DNA from: Psychrobacillus sp. NEAU-3TGS
Lineage (GTDB): Bacteria > Bacillota > Bacilli > Bacillales_A > Planococcaceae
Length of the DNA stretch: 64,000 bases
Assembly: GCF_029955155.1 (NCBI RefSeq)
Contig: NZ_JAPNOZ010000005.1
Location: 79,448 to 143,447 of the forward strand
Direction: 5' to 3'
The notes beneath the pieces were generated by a model. The model made no database searches, was not told where the DNA came from, and saw only the letters and a program-made list of their open reading frames with translations. This document shows positions 8,761 to 16,770 of the stretch, in pieces. Position 1 is the stretch's first letter. The number at the start of each line of letters is the position of its first letter. The position numbers and the translations under genes were made by a program.

Positions 8761-10302
8761 TTATGAATTACCAGCTACACGTTTTTCAAGTGCTTGAAAT
8801 AATTTCTTTTTGTCTACATTTGGTCGAATTGTTTCCAGTTGTTCTAATGCTATTTTTGCACCGTAATCCATTCCCTGGCAGCCTGCAAGTAATACAAGAT
8901 CACCTTCTTCAATGTTCTGTAGACCTTGTTCTATTGCACTTGGCAATTCCTCATATAAACGAACATTAATCCCTGCTTCTTCCATTACTTCTTCAAATAC
9001 TGCAAGTTCGCTATCTGAGACAACATCCTTTTGAGTTACATGCGAACGGCTTAATGTAGCTATCACTTCATGTATCCCTAGTCTAGGCGCCCATTTCGCA
9101 ATTGTCTCCGCATTCTCTCTATTCACGGTAACTCCTCGATCTCCTCTTATTGCATACACAAGACAAATACGGTTAAAATCCATTCTTTCTAATGTACCTA
9201 ACGTAATATCTATGTTCCCGCTATTTGCAAAGTGGTCATCGATAATTTTAAAATCATCCTCAAAGATGATTTCGAAACGGCGTTCCACTCCCACAAACTC
9301 TTTTAGGCTCTTTTGAATCGTTTCAACAGGCACTTCGCATAATAAGCCAATAATGATACTAACGATCGAATTATATACAGAGTGGAAACCTGGTGTAGAA
9401 AGTTCAATTTGGAATTGTTGTTTTGGAATCACAAGATCCTTCGTAACTATATCTTTAGAAATGACTACTGTGAATTTTGCTCGACCAGTTGATAAATCGA
9501 GGTTTTTGCAAGTTACATCTGCAGACTGTTCTTCTACACCATAAGTGATGACTTCCGCTTTTGTTTGGTCTACAAGAGAGGCCGAATACGTATCATCTAA
9601 GTTTAAGATTGCTATTTTATCCTCACCAGCGTTCCGGATAAGACTAGATTTATGTTCAAAATAATTTTCAAATGACGAATGTAAATCGATATGCTCGCGA
9701 CTAATATTATTCAAAGTAACAATATCAAAATCCACGCAGCCTACACGATTCAATTCAAGTGCAGATGAAGATACCTCCATCGTCGCATGTGATACATCCT
9801 CTTCCACCATTTGTGCATAAAACCGTTGTAAATCTAAAGATTCAGGTGTCGTCAGCTCAGATGGTTCTGCATAATCACCGATTTTCACCACAACGGTGCC
9901 CATTAATCCTGTTTTCAAACCGTGGTTTTCTAATATAGCATTTGTCATAAACGAAGTGGAAGTCTTCCCGTTTGTCGCAGTAATGCCAATCGTTTTTAAT
10001 TTTCTTGTTGGGTGATCATAAAATGCATCTGCAAGTGTGGCAAGTGCAATTCGACCGTTTTCTACTTTGTACTGAGGTACTTCCAAACTTTCTATAAAGT
10101 CCTCTACTACAAGTGCTACCGCTCCATTTTCAACTGCTTGTCCAGCAAACTGGTGTCCATCTACCTTAAACCCTTTTATACAAACAAACACTTGTCCTTC
10201 TTCCACCTTACGTGAATTATAAGCAAGTCCTGTTATTTCTATTTGTTTTGCATTTTTTACTTCAGTTATCTTGATATGTTCCATTAACTTGGTTATTTCC
10301 AT
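8761..10302 (-). CDS. MurE-like Mur ligase (divergent paralogue)
   Basis: ATP-dependent ligase of the Mur family; MurE proper adds L-Lys or diaminopimelate to UDP-MurNAc-L-Ala-D-Glu in the cytoplasm. The three Mur domains are present: an N-terminal UDP-substrate domain, the ATP loop ATNGKTS (residues 109-115), TMEVSSSALE, the NNISREHIDLH motif with the Lys that is carbamylated in MurE (EHKSSL), and a C-terminal ligase domain. Departures from real MurE are clear: the MurE DYAHTPD loop reads DHFANSGN, the SSHAL His is Ser, and no DNPR/DNPA amino-acid-binding motif is found. It stands alone, outside a cell-wall gene cluster. The start at 10302 has aaggtgg 8 nt upstream. The substrate may not be the MurE one. 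Confidence 0.8.
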   Translation of the reverse strand: MEITKLMEHIKITEVKNAKQIEITGLAYNSRKVEEGQVFVCIKGFKVDGHQFAGQAVENGAVALVVEDFIESLEVPQYKVENGRIALATLADAFYDHPTRKLKTIGITATNGKTSTSFMTNAILENHGLKTGLMGTVVVKIGDYAEPSELTTPESLDLQRFYAQMVEEDVSHATMEVSSSALELNRVGCVDFDIVTLNNISREHIDLHSSFENYFEHKSSLIRNAGEDKIAILNLDDTYSASLVDQTKAEVITYGVEEQSADVTCKNLDLSTGRAKFTVVISKDIVTKDLVIPKQQFQIELSTPGFHSVYNSIVSIIIGLLCEVPVETIQKSLKEFVGVERRFEIIFEDDFKIIDDHFANSGNIDITLGTLERMDFNRICLVYAIRGDRGVTVNRENAETIAKWAPRLGIHEVIATLSRSHVTQKDVVSDSELAVFEEVMEEAGINVRLYEELPSAIEQGLQNIEEGDLVLLAGCQGMDYGAKIALEQLETIRPNVDKKKLFQALEKRVAGNS

Positions 10303-10364
10303 TAATGTGGCCACCTTTTTGTGAAATCATTGTATATTTCAGTTTACCCCAATTTACAAAAGAA

Positions 10365-10397
10365 GAAAACCGAGAAGAACGTCCCTTCTCGGTTTTA
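10365..10397 (-). terminator. Terminator for the DUF6509-like gene
   Basis: 11-bp stem aaaaccgagaag / cttctcggtttt overlapping the stop codon of the small gene ending at 10395. Confidence 0.75.
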
Positions 10398-10697
10398 AAT
10401 TGCTTCGTTATAATGTTCTTTACAAAAAGCAAGAACTTCCACTTCTTCTTCCTCTTCAAGTCCAAAGTCTAGTACTTTGCCATTGCTTCGATTCAAGAAA
10501 TGATATTGTACGATTCTTTCTTCTGTTTCTACAACTGCTAAAATTACTCGTAAATCCAATGAGCTGTCCTCATCAAATAACTCGTCATCTTCCGGCACTT
10601 CGATCCCCAATAAAAACTCATAGCGATCGCCCGTAATAATGCCTGTTGGGTCTTTTATTTTTTCAACCTCATAGGATGTTATTTTCAAAAAGTCCAC
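10395..10697 (-). CDS. Small acidic protein, DUF6509-like
   Basis: 100 residues, strongly acidic, with an even alternation of beta-type segments (ITSYEVEKIKDPTGIITGDRYEFLLGIEVPEDDELF) and an acidic run EEEEEVEV before the end. The pattern matches short conserved Bacilli proteins labelled DUF6509, of unknown function; the assignment is from memory of the family. A ggaggtgg ribosome site precedes the ATG. It is read toward the Mur ligase gene but ends at its own terminator. Confidence 0.65.
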   Translation of the reverse strand: MDFLKITSYEVEKIKDPTGIITGDRYEFLLGIEVPEDDELFDEDSSLDLRVILAVVETEERIVQYHFLNRSNGKVLDFGLEEEEEVEVLAFCKEHYNEAI

Positions 10698-10895
10698 CTC
10701 CGTTTATACAGTTTATCATGTTTTGTAAATAAAATAATCCAATTTATATGTTATTGCTATAAAGATTATATATAGCAGAAGAGGAAAAACCCGTGAAACA
10801 CAGTACCACTTGTCTCCTACATACTAGTATTAGGAAAAGCGCTGTATTCTATTCTTTTTACCGTTATCCATATAAAAAAGTAAGGAACGAAAAAA

Positions 10896-11912
10896 TCAAT
10901 TTAATCTTCCCTCTATTTCACTCATAATCTTATATGCACCACTAGAAATATTTGCACACACCGCAAGGCTAGCATCTATTTCTGGATAATAGGATGAATG
11001 AAAGCTTACCCCTGGATCATATCCCATCAAATGATACTTAAAAATAGTATCCTCTTTTTTCTTTATCCATACCCCATAGCCATAAAAATCATCCGCTTCT
11101 TCCTGTACATGAGGTGTCAATAATGTTTTCGTCAATGACCCACTTAATAATCTATAATTCACAAGAGCATCCCAAAACTTCAGCATATCCCCAACCGTTA
11201 CAAAGGCTCCCCCATCTGAACCACCTTGAACAGGAATAGAGTACATATTAGTTTTCCATGTTCCATCCTCGTGCTCCAGATAGCCGAATGCTGTTTTTGC
11301 TGGAAGAGAGTCTAATGCGAAATAACCTGAATCCGTCATCTCTGCTTTTTCAAAAATGGATTTTTGTACATAATCCTTAAATTCAAGGCCACTTGCTTGT
11401 TCGATGATTAAACCGAGCACGATAAAACCAGCATTATTATAGTGAAATTTCTCGCCTGGGCTAAACTTCATTTGGGCATGTTGGAAGAATGGTAAAAAAT
11501 CTTGAAGACGTCTCATGTGATACATTGGCTTTTCTATCCATAATTCCTCAAAGTCATCCATTATCTCCTCATCGAAATAGTCAGGAATGCCCGAAGTATG
11601 AGTCAGAAGATGATGAATTGTAATATTTTCATTGAAATTTGGAAAGGAGATGTCTAGGCATTCCTTTAATTTACTATCGAACGAAAGCTTACCCTCTTCT
11701 ACAAGTCGGCTAATAGCTACTGCTGTAAATATTTTGCATCCCGATGCTATTCCAAATCGTGTGCTTATCTCATTGTCTAATTTATCTGCTCGATTGGCAT
11801 ATCCATAACTACTTTTAGCAAGCACTTGTTCTCTCTGTTTTACAAGGATGGATCCTGAAAAACCAATTTCTTTTTGAGTATGTTCAATTTGTTCCTTTAG
11901 ATCATTTCCCAT
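10896..11912 (-). CDS. Serine hydrolase, class C beta-lactamase/DD-peptidase fold
   Basis: 338-residue enzyme of the penicillin-binding-protein/AmpC-like superfamily. The nucleophile motif S-x-x-K is seen as SGCK in FGIASGCKIFTAVAISRLVEEG, the second motif Y-x-N as YNNAG, and a typical HHLLTHTSGIPDYF segment follows the first. No signal peptide or membrane helix is visible, so it would act in the cytoplasm or be exported by an unusual route. Members hydrolyse esters, amides or D-amino-acid peptides; resistance to beta-lactams cannot be claimed. Monocistronic. Confidence 0.87.
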   Translation of the reverse strand: MGNDLKEQIEHTQKEIGFSGSILVKQREQVLAKSSYGYANRADKLDNEISTRFGIASGCKIFTAVAISRLVEEGKLSFDSKLKECLDISFPNFNENITIHHLLTHTSGIPDYFDEEIMDDFEELWIEKPMYHMRRLQDFLPFFQHAQMKFSPGEKFHYNNAGFIVLGLIIEQASGLEFKDYVQKSIFEKAEMTDSGYFALDSLPAKTAFGYLEHEDGTWKTNMYSIPVQGGSDGGAFVTVGDMLKFWDALVNYRLLSGSLTKTLLTPHVQEEADDFYGYGVWIKKKEDTIFKYHLMGYDPGVSFHSSYYPEIDASLAVCANISSGAYKIMSEIEGRLN

Positions 11913-12054
11913 TCACATCACCCGCTTTGTAATTTTCAAAAAACTATTGTTCTTTTCATTGTACACTATTATTCTAAGTCCTCGCACATTCTTAACTAGA
12001 ATATAAGTTAGGAGTATTCTACAATATACTTACAAGAAGGATCGGAGAAGGAGA

Positions 12055-12891
12055 ATGCATAAAATGAGTGACTTAAACAAGGAGCTATATAATTTTATCA
12101 TTGAAAACAAATCAAAAATAACGGAAGATTGGCTAGCGAGTAAGCTTTTGGACAATCCCTCTTATGCTACAACCGATACTGAAGTATTTCTGAGAACTGA
12201 AAATGGTTCCCTTATTGAGGCAATTTCCTCCGTGTACATCCAAGATAAAAAGGACTTTCGAGCGTATATAGAAAATCGTGCTTTCCAGGTGGCGGAGATG
12301 CGAGTAGAAGAATCCTTTCCTTTATATGAAAGTGTTCACGGGTTCAACAAGGTCAGAAAAATATTCTGGAATTATGTAGAAATGTTTATTGAACAGACCG
12401 ATGAGAAAGTTTCTGGTATTGAAGTGGCCATTTGGTCTGATTTGATGAATTCGGCTATCGATTATATTGTGGATATTTTTGCTAAGCACCACCATGAATA
12501 TTCTCAAAAGATCCTGGTTGCTAATCAGGCATTAATCACAGAACTTAGCAGCACTGTCATTCCTATTAAAGAAGGTATTGGTGTATTGCCACTCGTTGGT
12601 AGTATTGATGATGAAAGAGCCAAAATAATATTCGAATCTACTTTAGCCCAAAGCTCATCCAAAAAACTGAAAACTATTTTTATCGATTTTTCAGCAGTAC
12701 CAGTATTAGATTCGATGGTTGCCAATCAGTTATACCAATTATTAATAGCGCTTAAACTTATCGGTGTAGAAGCGATTTATTCAGGTATTCGCCCAGAATT
12801 AGCACAATCTATTCTTTCACTTGAAATCGATTTAACAAGCATTAAAACCTATTCAAGTTTAATGCAAGCTTTGAAAGAGAATTCCAACTAA
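12055..12891 (+). CDS. RsbR-family stressosome protein (globin-like N-domain + STAS)
   Basis: 278 residues in two parts: a helical N-terminal domain (1-150) resembling the non-haem globin sensor of RsbR paralogues, and a C-terminal STAS domain beginning around VIPIKEGIGVLPLVGSIDDERA. The region after it (FIDFSAVPVLDSMVANQL) holds the phosphorylatable Ser/Thr site of STAS proteins, here Ser. In B. subtilis such proteins build the stressosome that feeds SigB through RsbT and RsbU. No rsbS or rsbT lies beside it, so this is a scattered co-antagonist-type copy. ATG at 12055 has ggag 7 nt upstream; ATG at 12064 is an alternative. Confidence 0.85.
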   Translation: MHKMSDLNKELYNFIIENKSKITEDWLASKLLDNPSYATTDTEVFLRTENGSLIEAISSVYIQDKKDFRAYIENRAFQVAEMRVEESFPLYESVHGFNKVRKIFWNYVEMFIEQTDEKVSGIEVAIWSDLMNSAIDYIVDIFAKHHHEYSQKILVANQALITELSSTVIPIKEGIGVLPLVGSIDDERAKIIFESTLAQSSSKKLKTIFIDFSAVPVLDSMVANQLYQLLIALKLIGVEAIYSGIRPELAQSILSLEIDLTSIKTYSSLMQALKENSN

Positions 12892-12896
12892 GAAAG

Positions 12897-12933
12897 CGAC
12901 TAATACTGCTAGGGTAGCGTATTAGTCTTTTTC
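12897..12933. terminator. Terminator between convergent RsbR-like and VOC genes
   Basis: 9-bp stem gactaatac / gtattagtc with a loop of about 12 nt and a T5 tail on the plus strand. Confidence 0.8.
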
Positions 12934-12934
12934 G

Positions 12935-13588
12935 TTATATTACATTTATTTTCCCATCTTCCGACATACTAATCGTTTGACCATCTGTAAATTCTATTTC
13001 AATAGGCGAAGTGATACTTATTTTTTTAGAAAAATACCATCTTCTGTTTGGCGGGACCAATAAAATAAATGTATCCTTACTCCCTAGAAAGTTAAGCTCT
13101 TTGGGATCGATATCCACGTGTCCTGAAACATGTACACCAATAGCTTGTAATTGTTCCCCTACCTCCTGGACAAAAGGAGTAGTTATACTGACCTCACTTA
13201 GGTTTAAAAGAGAATCACTACTGAAATCACTCCATTTATCTACATGTCGCCTTGCAATTAGTTCGATTATATTGCCTGCCGGATCTTCAAAGTAAAATGC
13301 ATCTGCATTAAAACGAGAATAGTAAATTTCATCCACTGCATCTTCTCTATTTAATGTAACTCTTTCTTTTGCCCAATACTTTGCAAGGGTAAACTGATTT
13401 CCCGGAATATTAATAGCAAAATGGTATACAGTATTTTTAGAAGACTGCTGAAAAGTTAATGTGGACGTACCGATAGATAACTTGAAAAACTCATCCCCTG
13501 ATTCAAGAATAGTAAGCCCTAATACATTTCCATAGAAGCCCTTAAGTTGTTTTAGTTTATCAGTATATAACTTAACTGCTCGAAACAT
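12935..13588 (-). CDS. Two-module VOC family protein
   Basis: 217 residues. The N-terminal VOC module opens with VKLYTDKLKQLKGFYGNVLGL and closes with ADAFYFEDPAGNIIELIAR (about residue 100-115), the standard metal-site strand; a shorter second module begins with LSEVSITTPFVQEVGEQLQAIG. Enzymatic role unknown. It follows the ASCH-domain gene by 12 nt on the same strand, so the two form a small operon. Confidence 0.8.
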   Translation of the reverse strand: MFRAVKLYTDKLKQLKGFYGNVLGLTILESGDEFFKLSIGTSTLTFQQSSKNTVYHFAINIPGNQFTLAKYWAKERVTLNREDAVDEIYYSRFNADAFYFEDPAGNIIELIARRHVDKWSDFSSDSLLNLSEVSITTPFVQEVGEQLQAIGVHVSGHVDIDPKELNFLGSKDTFILLVPPNRRWYFSKKISITSPIEIEFTDGQTISMSEDGKINVI

Positions 13589-13600
13589 TTTTTCACCCCA

Positions 13601-14044
13601 TTATTTGACGTCTATCAATTCAAAACGCTCACAAACTAAAAGCATATCCTCAGAAAACGTTATTCCTACTTCTTTGAGCTCCTTTGTAAAAAATTCGATA
13701 TGCACATCACGCCAATACTTGTAGGAACGATCTCCTTCTCCTTCTGCGTATGCAAAATCAACTGGAACCTCATTCATAGGCATTATGCTTACTTCGGAAG
13801 TTCGTATGATGCAAATAGGTTCATCTTTGCTGTTTAATACAATACTATAGTCATCTACTTTTGGTAGAGCCTCATTTTCTATCTCATAAAATATATGCCC
13901 GGAACAGGTTGCTGATTTTACTCCGTCTACAACAAGTTGGACTAATTCATCTGGACTTCCTCCGAATTGCCATGCACTAACAGATTCAGGCATTTCTTTT
14001 CCTTCCCAAAAGGAAATCCAATAATTTTGCGCTTGTACATTCAT
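13601..14044 (-). CDS. ASCH-domain protein
   Basis: 147-residue protein with the ASCH beta-barrel pattern: the substrate-loop region WQFGGSPDELVQLVVDGVKSATCS, the strand DDYSIVLNSKDEPICIIRTSEV, and EGEGDRSYKYWRDVH typical of the group related to E. coli YqfB-like and PUA-like folds. Such proteins bind RNA or hydrolyse modified nucleosides (N4-acetylcytidine amidohydrolase activity is known in the family). First gene of a two-gene unit with the VOC gene. Confidence 0.82.
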   Translation of the reverse strand: MNVQAQNYWISFWEGKEMPESVSAWQFGGSPDELVQLVVDGVKSATCSGHIFYEIENEALPKVDDYSIVLNSKDEPICIIRTSEVSIMPMNEVPVDFAYAEGEGDRSYKYWRDVHIEFFTKELKEVGITFSEDMLLVCERFELIDVK

Positions 14045-14162
14045 TATAAATTCCTCAATTCTTTGTTCCTTTATACTATCAGTATATTAAAACAATTGTA
14101 CAATTACTATTGCAAATAGTAGGATTACTCTTAATATAAACGATAGAAGGAGTGAATGACCC

Positions 14163-15335
14163 ATGTCTAAAAAGTTATATTATGAAAACCCATATATCCA
14201 AACATTTTCTGCTCGAGTCATTAAACAGGAACAGGATTACGTCATCCTTTCAGAAACTGCATTCTACCCTACTGGTGGTGGACAGCCACATGATACAGGT
14301 ACATTAAATGGAATTCCGGTTGTGGATGTGGGAATAATCGACGGGGAAATCAGACATTTTCTGGCGGAACCATTACAAGTAAATACAGAAACAGTGGAAG
14401 GCTCTATCAATTGGGATAGACGGTTTGATCACATGCAGCAACATGCCGGACAGCATATATTATCCGCTGCATTTGAAAGCTTATTTGGATTCCAAACGAT
14501 TAGTTTTCACTTAGGGAAAGAAAGCGCAACAATCGATTTAGAATCGTCTATCGTTACTGAAGAACAATTAAATGAAGCTGAAAAGCTAGCCAATCAAATC
14601 ATTATGGAAAATCGACCAATCGACGCGAAGTGGGTTACTTTAGAAGAGCTTAAGCAGTACAAGCTACGAAAAGCAACTACTTTAACAGAAGATATACGAC
14701 TCGTTATCATACCTGATTTCGATTACAACGCTTGTGGCGGTACCCACCCTGAAACAACAGGACAAGTTAGACTCGTTAAAATACTACGAACAGAAAAACA
14801 AAAAAGCCATATCCGAGTAGAATTCATTTGCGGAGAAAGGGTCCTTGCGCATTTACATCGCAAGCAACAGGTTTTGCTAAATTTAATAAACACCTTAAAT
14901 GCACCAGAAGAGAAGCTACCCGATGCAGCAAAGACATTGCTAGACAACGGAAAAGCTTTTGAAAAACAAATAAATGAATTAAAAGATACGCGCATACATC
15001 ACGAAGCAAAAGAACTACTATCGAAAGCTAAAACATCGATTATTACAGCCACTTTTCATAACCGTACTATTCAAGCATTGCAGAAATTAGCACGGAAAGT
15101 AGTAGCTAGCTCACCTGAAACAACTTGCTTATTTGTTTCGGAAAATGAACACAAACTACAAATAGTAGCTGCAAAAGGCGACTTGGTAGAACAAAACATG
15201 AAAGAATTAGTTGCAAATGTTCTTCCCTACCTAAATGGGAAAGGAGGAGGCAATGAAAAAATGGCACAAGGAGGAGGAGATAACATAATATCCAGCGAAC
15301 AATTAATTGAAAAAGCACTTTTTTATATTCGATAA
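14163..15335 (+). CDS. Alanyl-tRNA editing protein AlaX (long form)
   Basis: Free-standing homologue of the AlaRS editing domain, which deacylates Ser-tRNA(Ala) or Gly-tRNA(Ala) in trans. It shows the Zn2+ motif HMQQHAGQH (about residues 91-99) and the partner motif CGGTHPETTGQ (around 195), with FYPTGGGQPHD near the N-terminus. A coiled region (residues 245-290) and a C-terminal DHHA1 segment with GKGGGNEKMAQGGG make it the AlaX-L type of about 390 residues. An agaaggag ribosome site precedes the ATG. Monocistronic. Confidence 0.92.
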   Translation: MSKKLYYENPYIQTFSARVIKQEQDYVILSETAFYPTGGGQPHDTGTLNGIPVVDVGIIDGEIRHFLAEPLQVNTETVEGSINWDRRFDHMQQHAGQHILSAAFESLFGFQTISFHLGKESATIDLESSIVTEEQLNEAEKLANQIIMENRPIDAKWVTLEELKQYKLRKATTLTEDIRLVIIPDFDYNACGGTHPETTGQVRLVKILRTEKQKSHIRVEFICGERVLAHLHRKQQVLLNLINTLNAPEEKLPDAAKTLLDNGKAFEKQINELKDTRIHHEAKELLSKAKTSIITATFHNRTIQALQKLARKVVASSPETTCLFVSENEHKLQIVAAKGDLVEQNMKELVANVLPYLNGKGGGNEKMAQGGGDNIISSEQLIEKALFYIR

Positions 15336-15353
15336 GGCAAATCACCGTTCCAT

Positions 15354-15406
15354 AAAAATCCTCCCCCCATATACTAATTTGACAATGTAAGAAAAGGAGG
15401 ATTTTT
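15354..15406 (+). promoter_or_regulatory. Hairpin that can mask the ribosome site of the Pro/Gly-rich gene
   Basis: aaaaatcctcc (15354-15364) is the exact complement of ggaggattttt (15396-15406), which contains the Shine-Dalgarno of the gene at 15410; loop 31 nt. The loop carries catatacta, a match to the SigK -10 pattern CATANNNTA and close to SigE -10, but without a convincing -35. Alternatively the stem may just end alaX transcription. Confidence 0.4.
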
Positions 15407-15409
15407 GCG

Positions 15410-15886
15410 TTGAACAATCAATTTCCATTTCCACAAGATCAAAACCCATTTTCTTCAGGTAGTACACGTTTCCCGGGTAATACGATGCCAATGATGCCAC
15501 CAATAGATCAGTTCCCTGGTCGTTTCCCTGGACAATTTCCGAGTCAATTTCCCGGGCAATTTCCGGGGCAACAAGGACCTTCATTTCCCCCTAGTTTTCC
15601 ACCAGGGCAGCAACAAAACCCAGAAGGAAATCCACCAACTAACCCACCGCCGTCATTTACGCCGCAACGTCAGCAGCAATCTGTATCAGCTTTTGCGGTT
15701 GATCCGGGTGCTATAAGGGGTTGTTTATTCCGAAATACGTACATCTGGCTCATAAACGGTAACTCTTTCTGGTTTTATCCAACCTTTGTTGGTAGAAGAT
15801 CGGTAGCTGGCTTTAGATGGACCGGACGTATGTGGACGTATTATGGAACAGATTTAAATAGAATCTCATCTTTTCAATGTTTCTAA
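15410..15886 (+). CDS. Pro/Gly/Gln-rich repeat protein, possible spore-surface protein
   Basis: 158 residues. The first half is low complexity, with tandem FPGQ/FPGR/FPSQ-type tetrapeptides (about residues 40-62) and a Pro/Gln/Asn-rich linker; the last 60 residues form a compact aromatic domain (LFRNTYIWLINGNSFWFYPTFVGRR...) ending in Cys-Phe. Similar Tyr/Trp-rich domains occur in Bacilli proteins of unknown function. A collagen-like head with an aromatic, cross-linkable tail would suit a spore coat or exosporium protein, but this is inference. The TTG start follows aaaggagg by 9 nt. No signal peptide. A terminator follows. Confidence 0.7.
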   Translation: MNNQFPFPQDQNPFSSGSTRFPGNTMPMMPPIDQFPGRFPGQFPSQFPGQFPGQQGPSFPPSFPPGQQQNPEGNPPTNPPPSFTPQRQQQSVSAFAVDPGAIRGCLFRNTYIWLINGNSFWFYPTFVGRRSVAGFRWTGRMWTYYGTDLNRISSFQCF

Positions 15887-15888
15887 AG

Positions 15889-15917
15889 TAAAACCGGGCA
15901 GAGATGCTCGGTTTTTT
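15889..15917 (+). terminator. Terminator after the Pro/Gly-rich gene
   Basis: aaaaccg ... cggtttttt stem with ggcagagatgct between; T6 tail on the plus strand. It also abuts the end of the convergent holin-like gene. Confidence 0.75.
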
Positions 15918-16194
15918 ATGCACGATTACGGTAAGCCATAATGGAAGTTTTAATAGAAGAATAAGATCCTATCGCTGCACCACTGTAGAAAAAACCCATA
16001 AAAATACCTGCCGATAAATTATGCGGATGGCTTATAAAAATAGAAATGATAAGTCCAATAGACGTGGCAATAGTAGATATGTATTGCGGACGAATAGGTA
16101 GCATTCTTTTTAAAATTTCAGTTAACACAACGATAACTGGCACCGCCCAAAGAGAGTCCCAAATATTCGTGTGGATTATAGGAAATTCTGTCAT
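15916..16194 (-). CDS. Small holin-like membrane protein
   Basis: With the start at 16194 the product is 92 residues with three hydrophobic segments (about 13-30, 40-55, 62-78) and short charged ends, resembling small phage-holin-like proteins of Bacilli; no lytic gene is nearby, so a phage role is not supported. The frame stays open to 16380, which would overlap the divergent MarR gene, and none of the upstream ATGs has a good ribosome site. ATG 16194 has aaggag about 10 nt upstream and is the best choice. Confidence 0.6.
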   Translation of the reverse strand: MTEFPIIHTNIWDSLWAVPVIVVLTEILKRMLPIRPQYISTIATSIGLIISIFISHPHNLSAGIFMGFFYSGAAIGSYSSIKTSIMAYRNRA

Positions 16195-16362
16195 ATCACT
16201 TTGTCTCCTTGTTTTCATCTTTCTAATCAGTTTGGACATGTCTTCCTCATTCAATGCAATCCTCTTTTTATCTTTCTTTACAGATTGCATCAATCGTAGT
16301 AAAATATATTTAGCTAGGTAAATATATTTCTTTAACAATTTAAAAAAGGAGCCTTTTAATCG

Positions 16363-16758
16363 ATGAACCCACTTTTTCATGAGCTTTTTCAGAAAACACG
16401 TTTTTTAACAAATGAAATAAATGTTACTTTAAAAAAACACAATTTATATGCTTCCCAATGGACAGTTCTCTACACCATTCAAAAACATGGGGAAATGTCA
16501 CTGACACAAATTTGGAAGTATTTAAATGTGGAAGCGCCAACCATTACTCGCACCGTTTATCGTTTAGTTGAGCTTGGATGGATTGATATACGTCCTGGAA
16601 AAGATCGTCGTGAAAAAATTGTACGTTTATCAGAAAAGGCTTCTCAGGACTTCTCTGCTATAAAAGAATCTATTTTGGAATTTGAAGATAGAATGGTCGA
16701 AGGTCTTACAAAGGAAGAAGAGACTATATTGATCGAGCTATTACGCAAAATTAAATAA
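16363..16758 (+). CDS. MarR-family regulator
   Basis: 131-residue winged-helix dimer of the MarR type. The region QWTVLYTIQKHGEMSLTQIWKYLNVEAPTITRTVYRLVELGWIDIRPGKDRREKIVRLSEKA (about residues 29-92) is the standard DNA-binding domain including the DRR wing tip. An aaaaggag site precedes the ATG by about 11 nt. The MFS gene begins 12 nt later, with its ribosome site overlapping this stop codon, so the regulator very probably controls that exporter and itself. Confidence 0.9.
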   Translation: MNPLFHELFQKTRFLTNEINVTLKKHNLYASQWTVLYTIQKHGEMSLTQIWKYLNVEAPTITRTVYRLVELGWIDIRPGKDRREKIVRLSEKASQDFSAIKESILEFEDRMVEGLTKEEETILIELLRKIK

Positions 16759-16770
16759 GGAGTAATACAT

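Noticed and set aside
15916..16194. Phage holin of a lysis cassette
   Set aside because: No endolysin or phage genes nearby; only the small multi-helix shape is holin-like.
16195..16380. N-terminal extension of the holin-like gene
   Set aside because: Would overlap the start and leader of the divergent MarR gene, and none of its start codons has a ribosome site.
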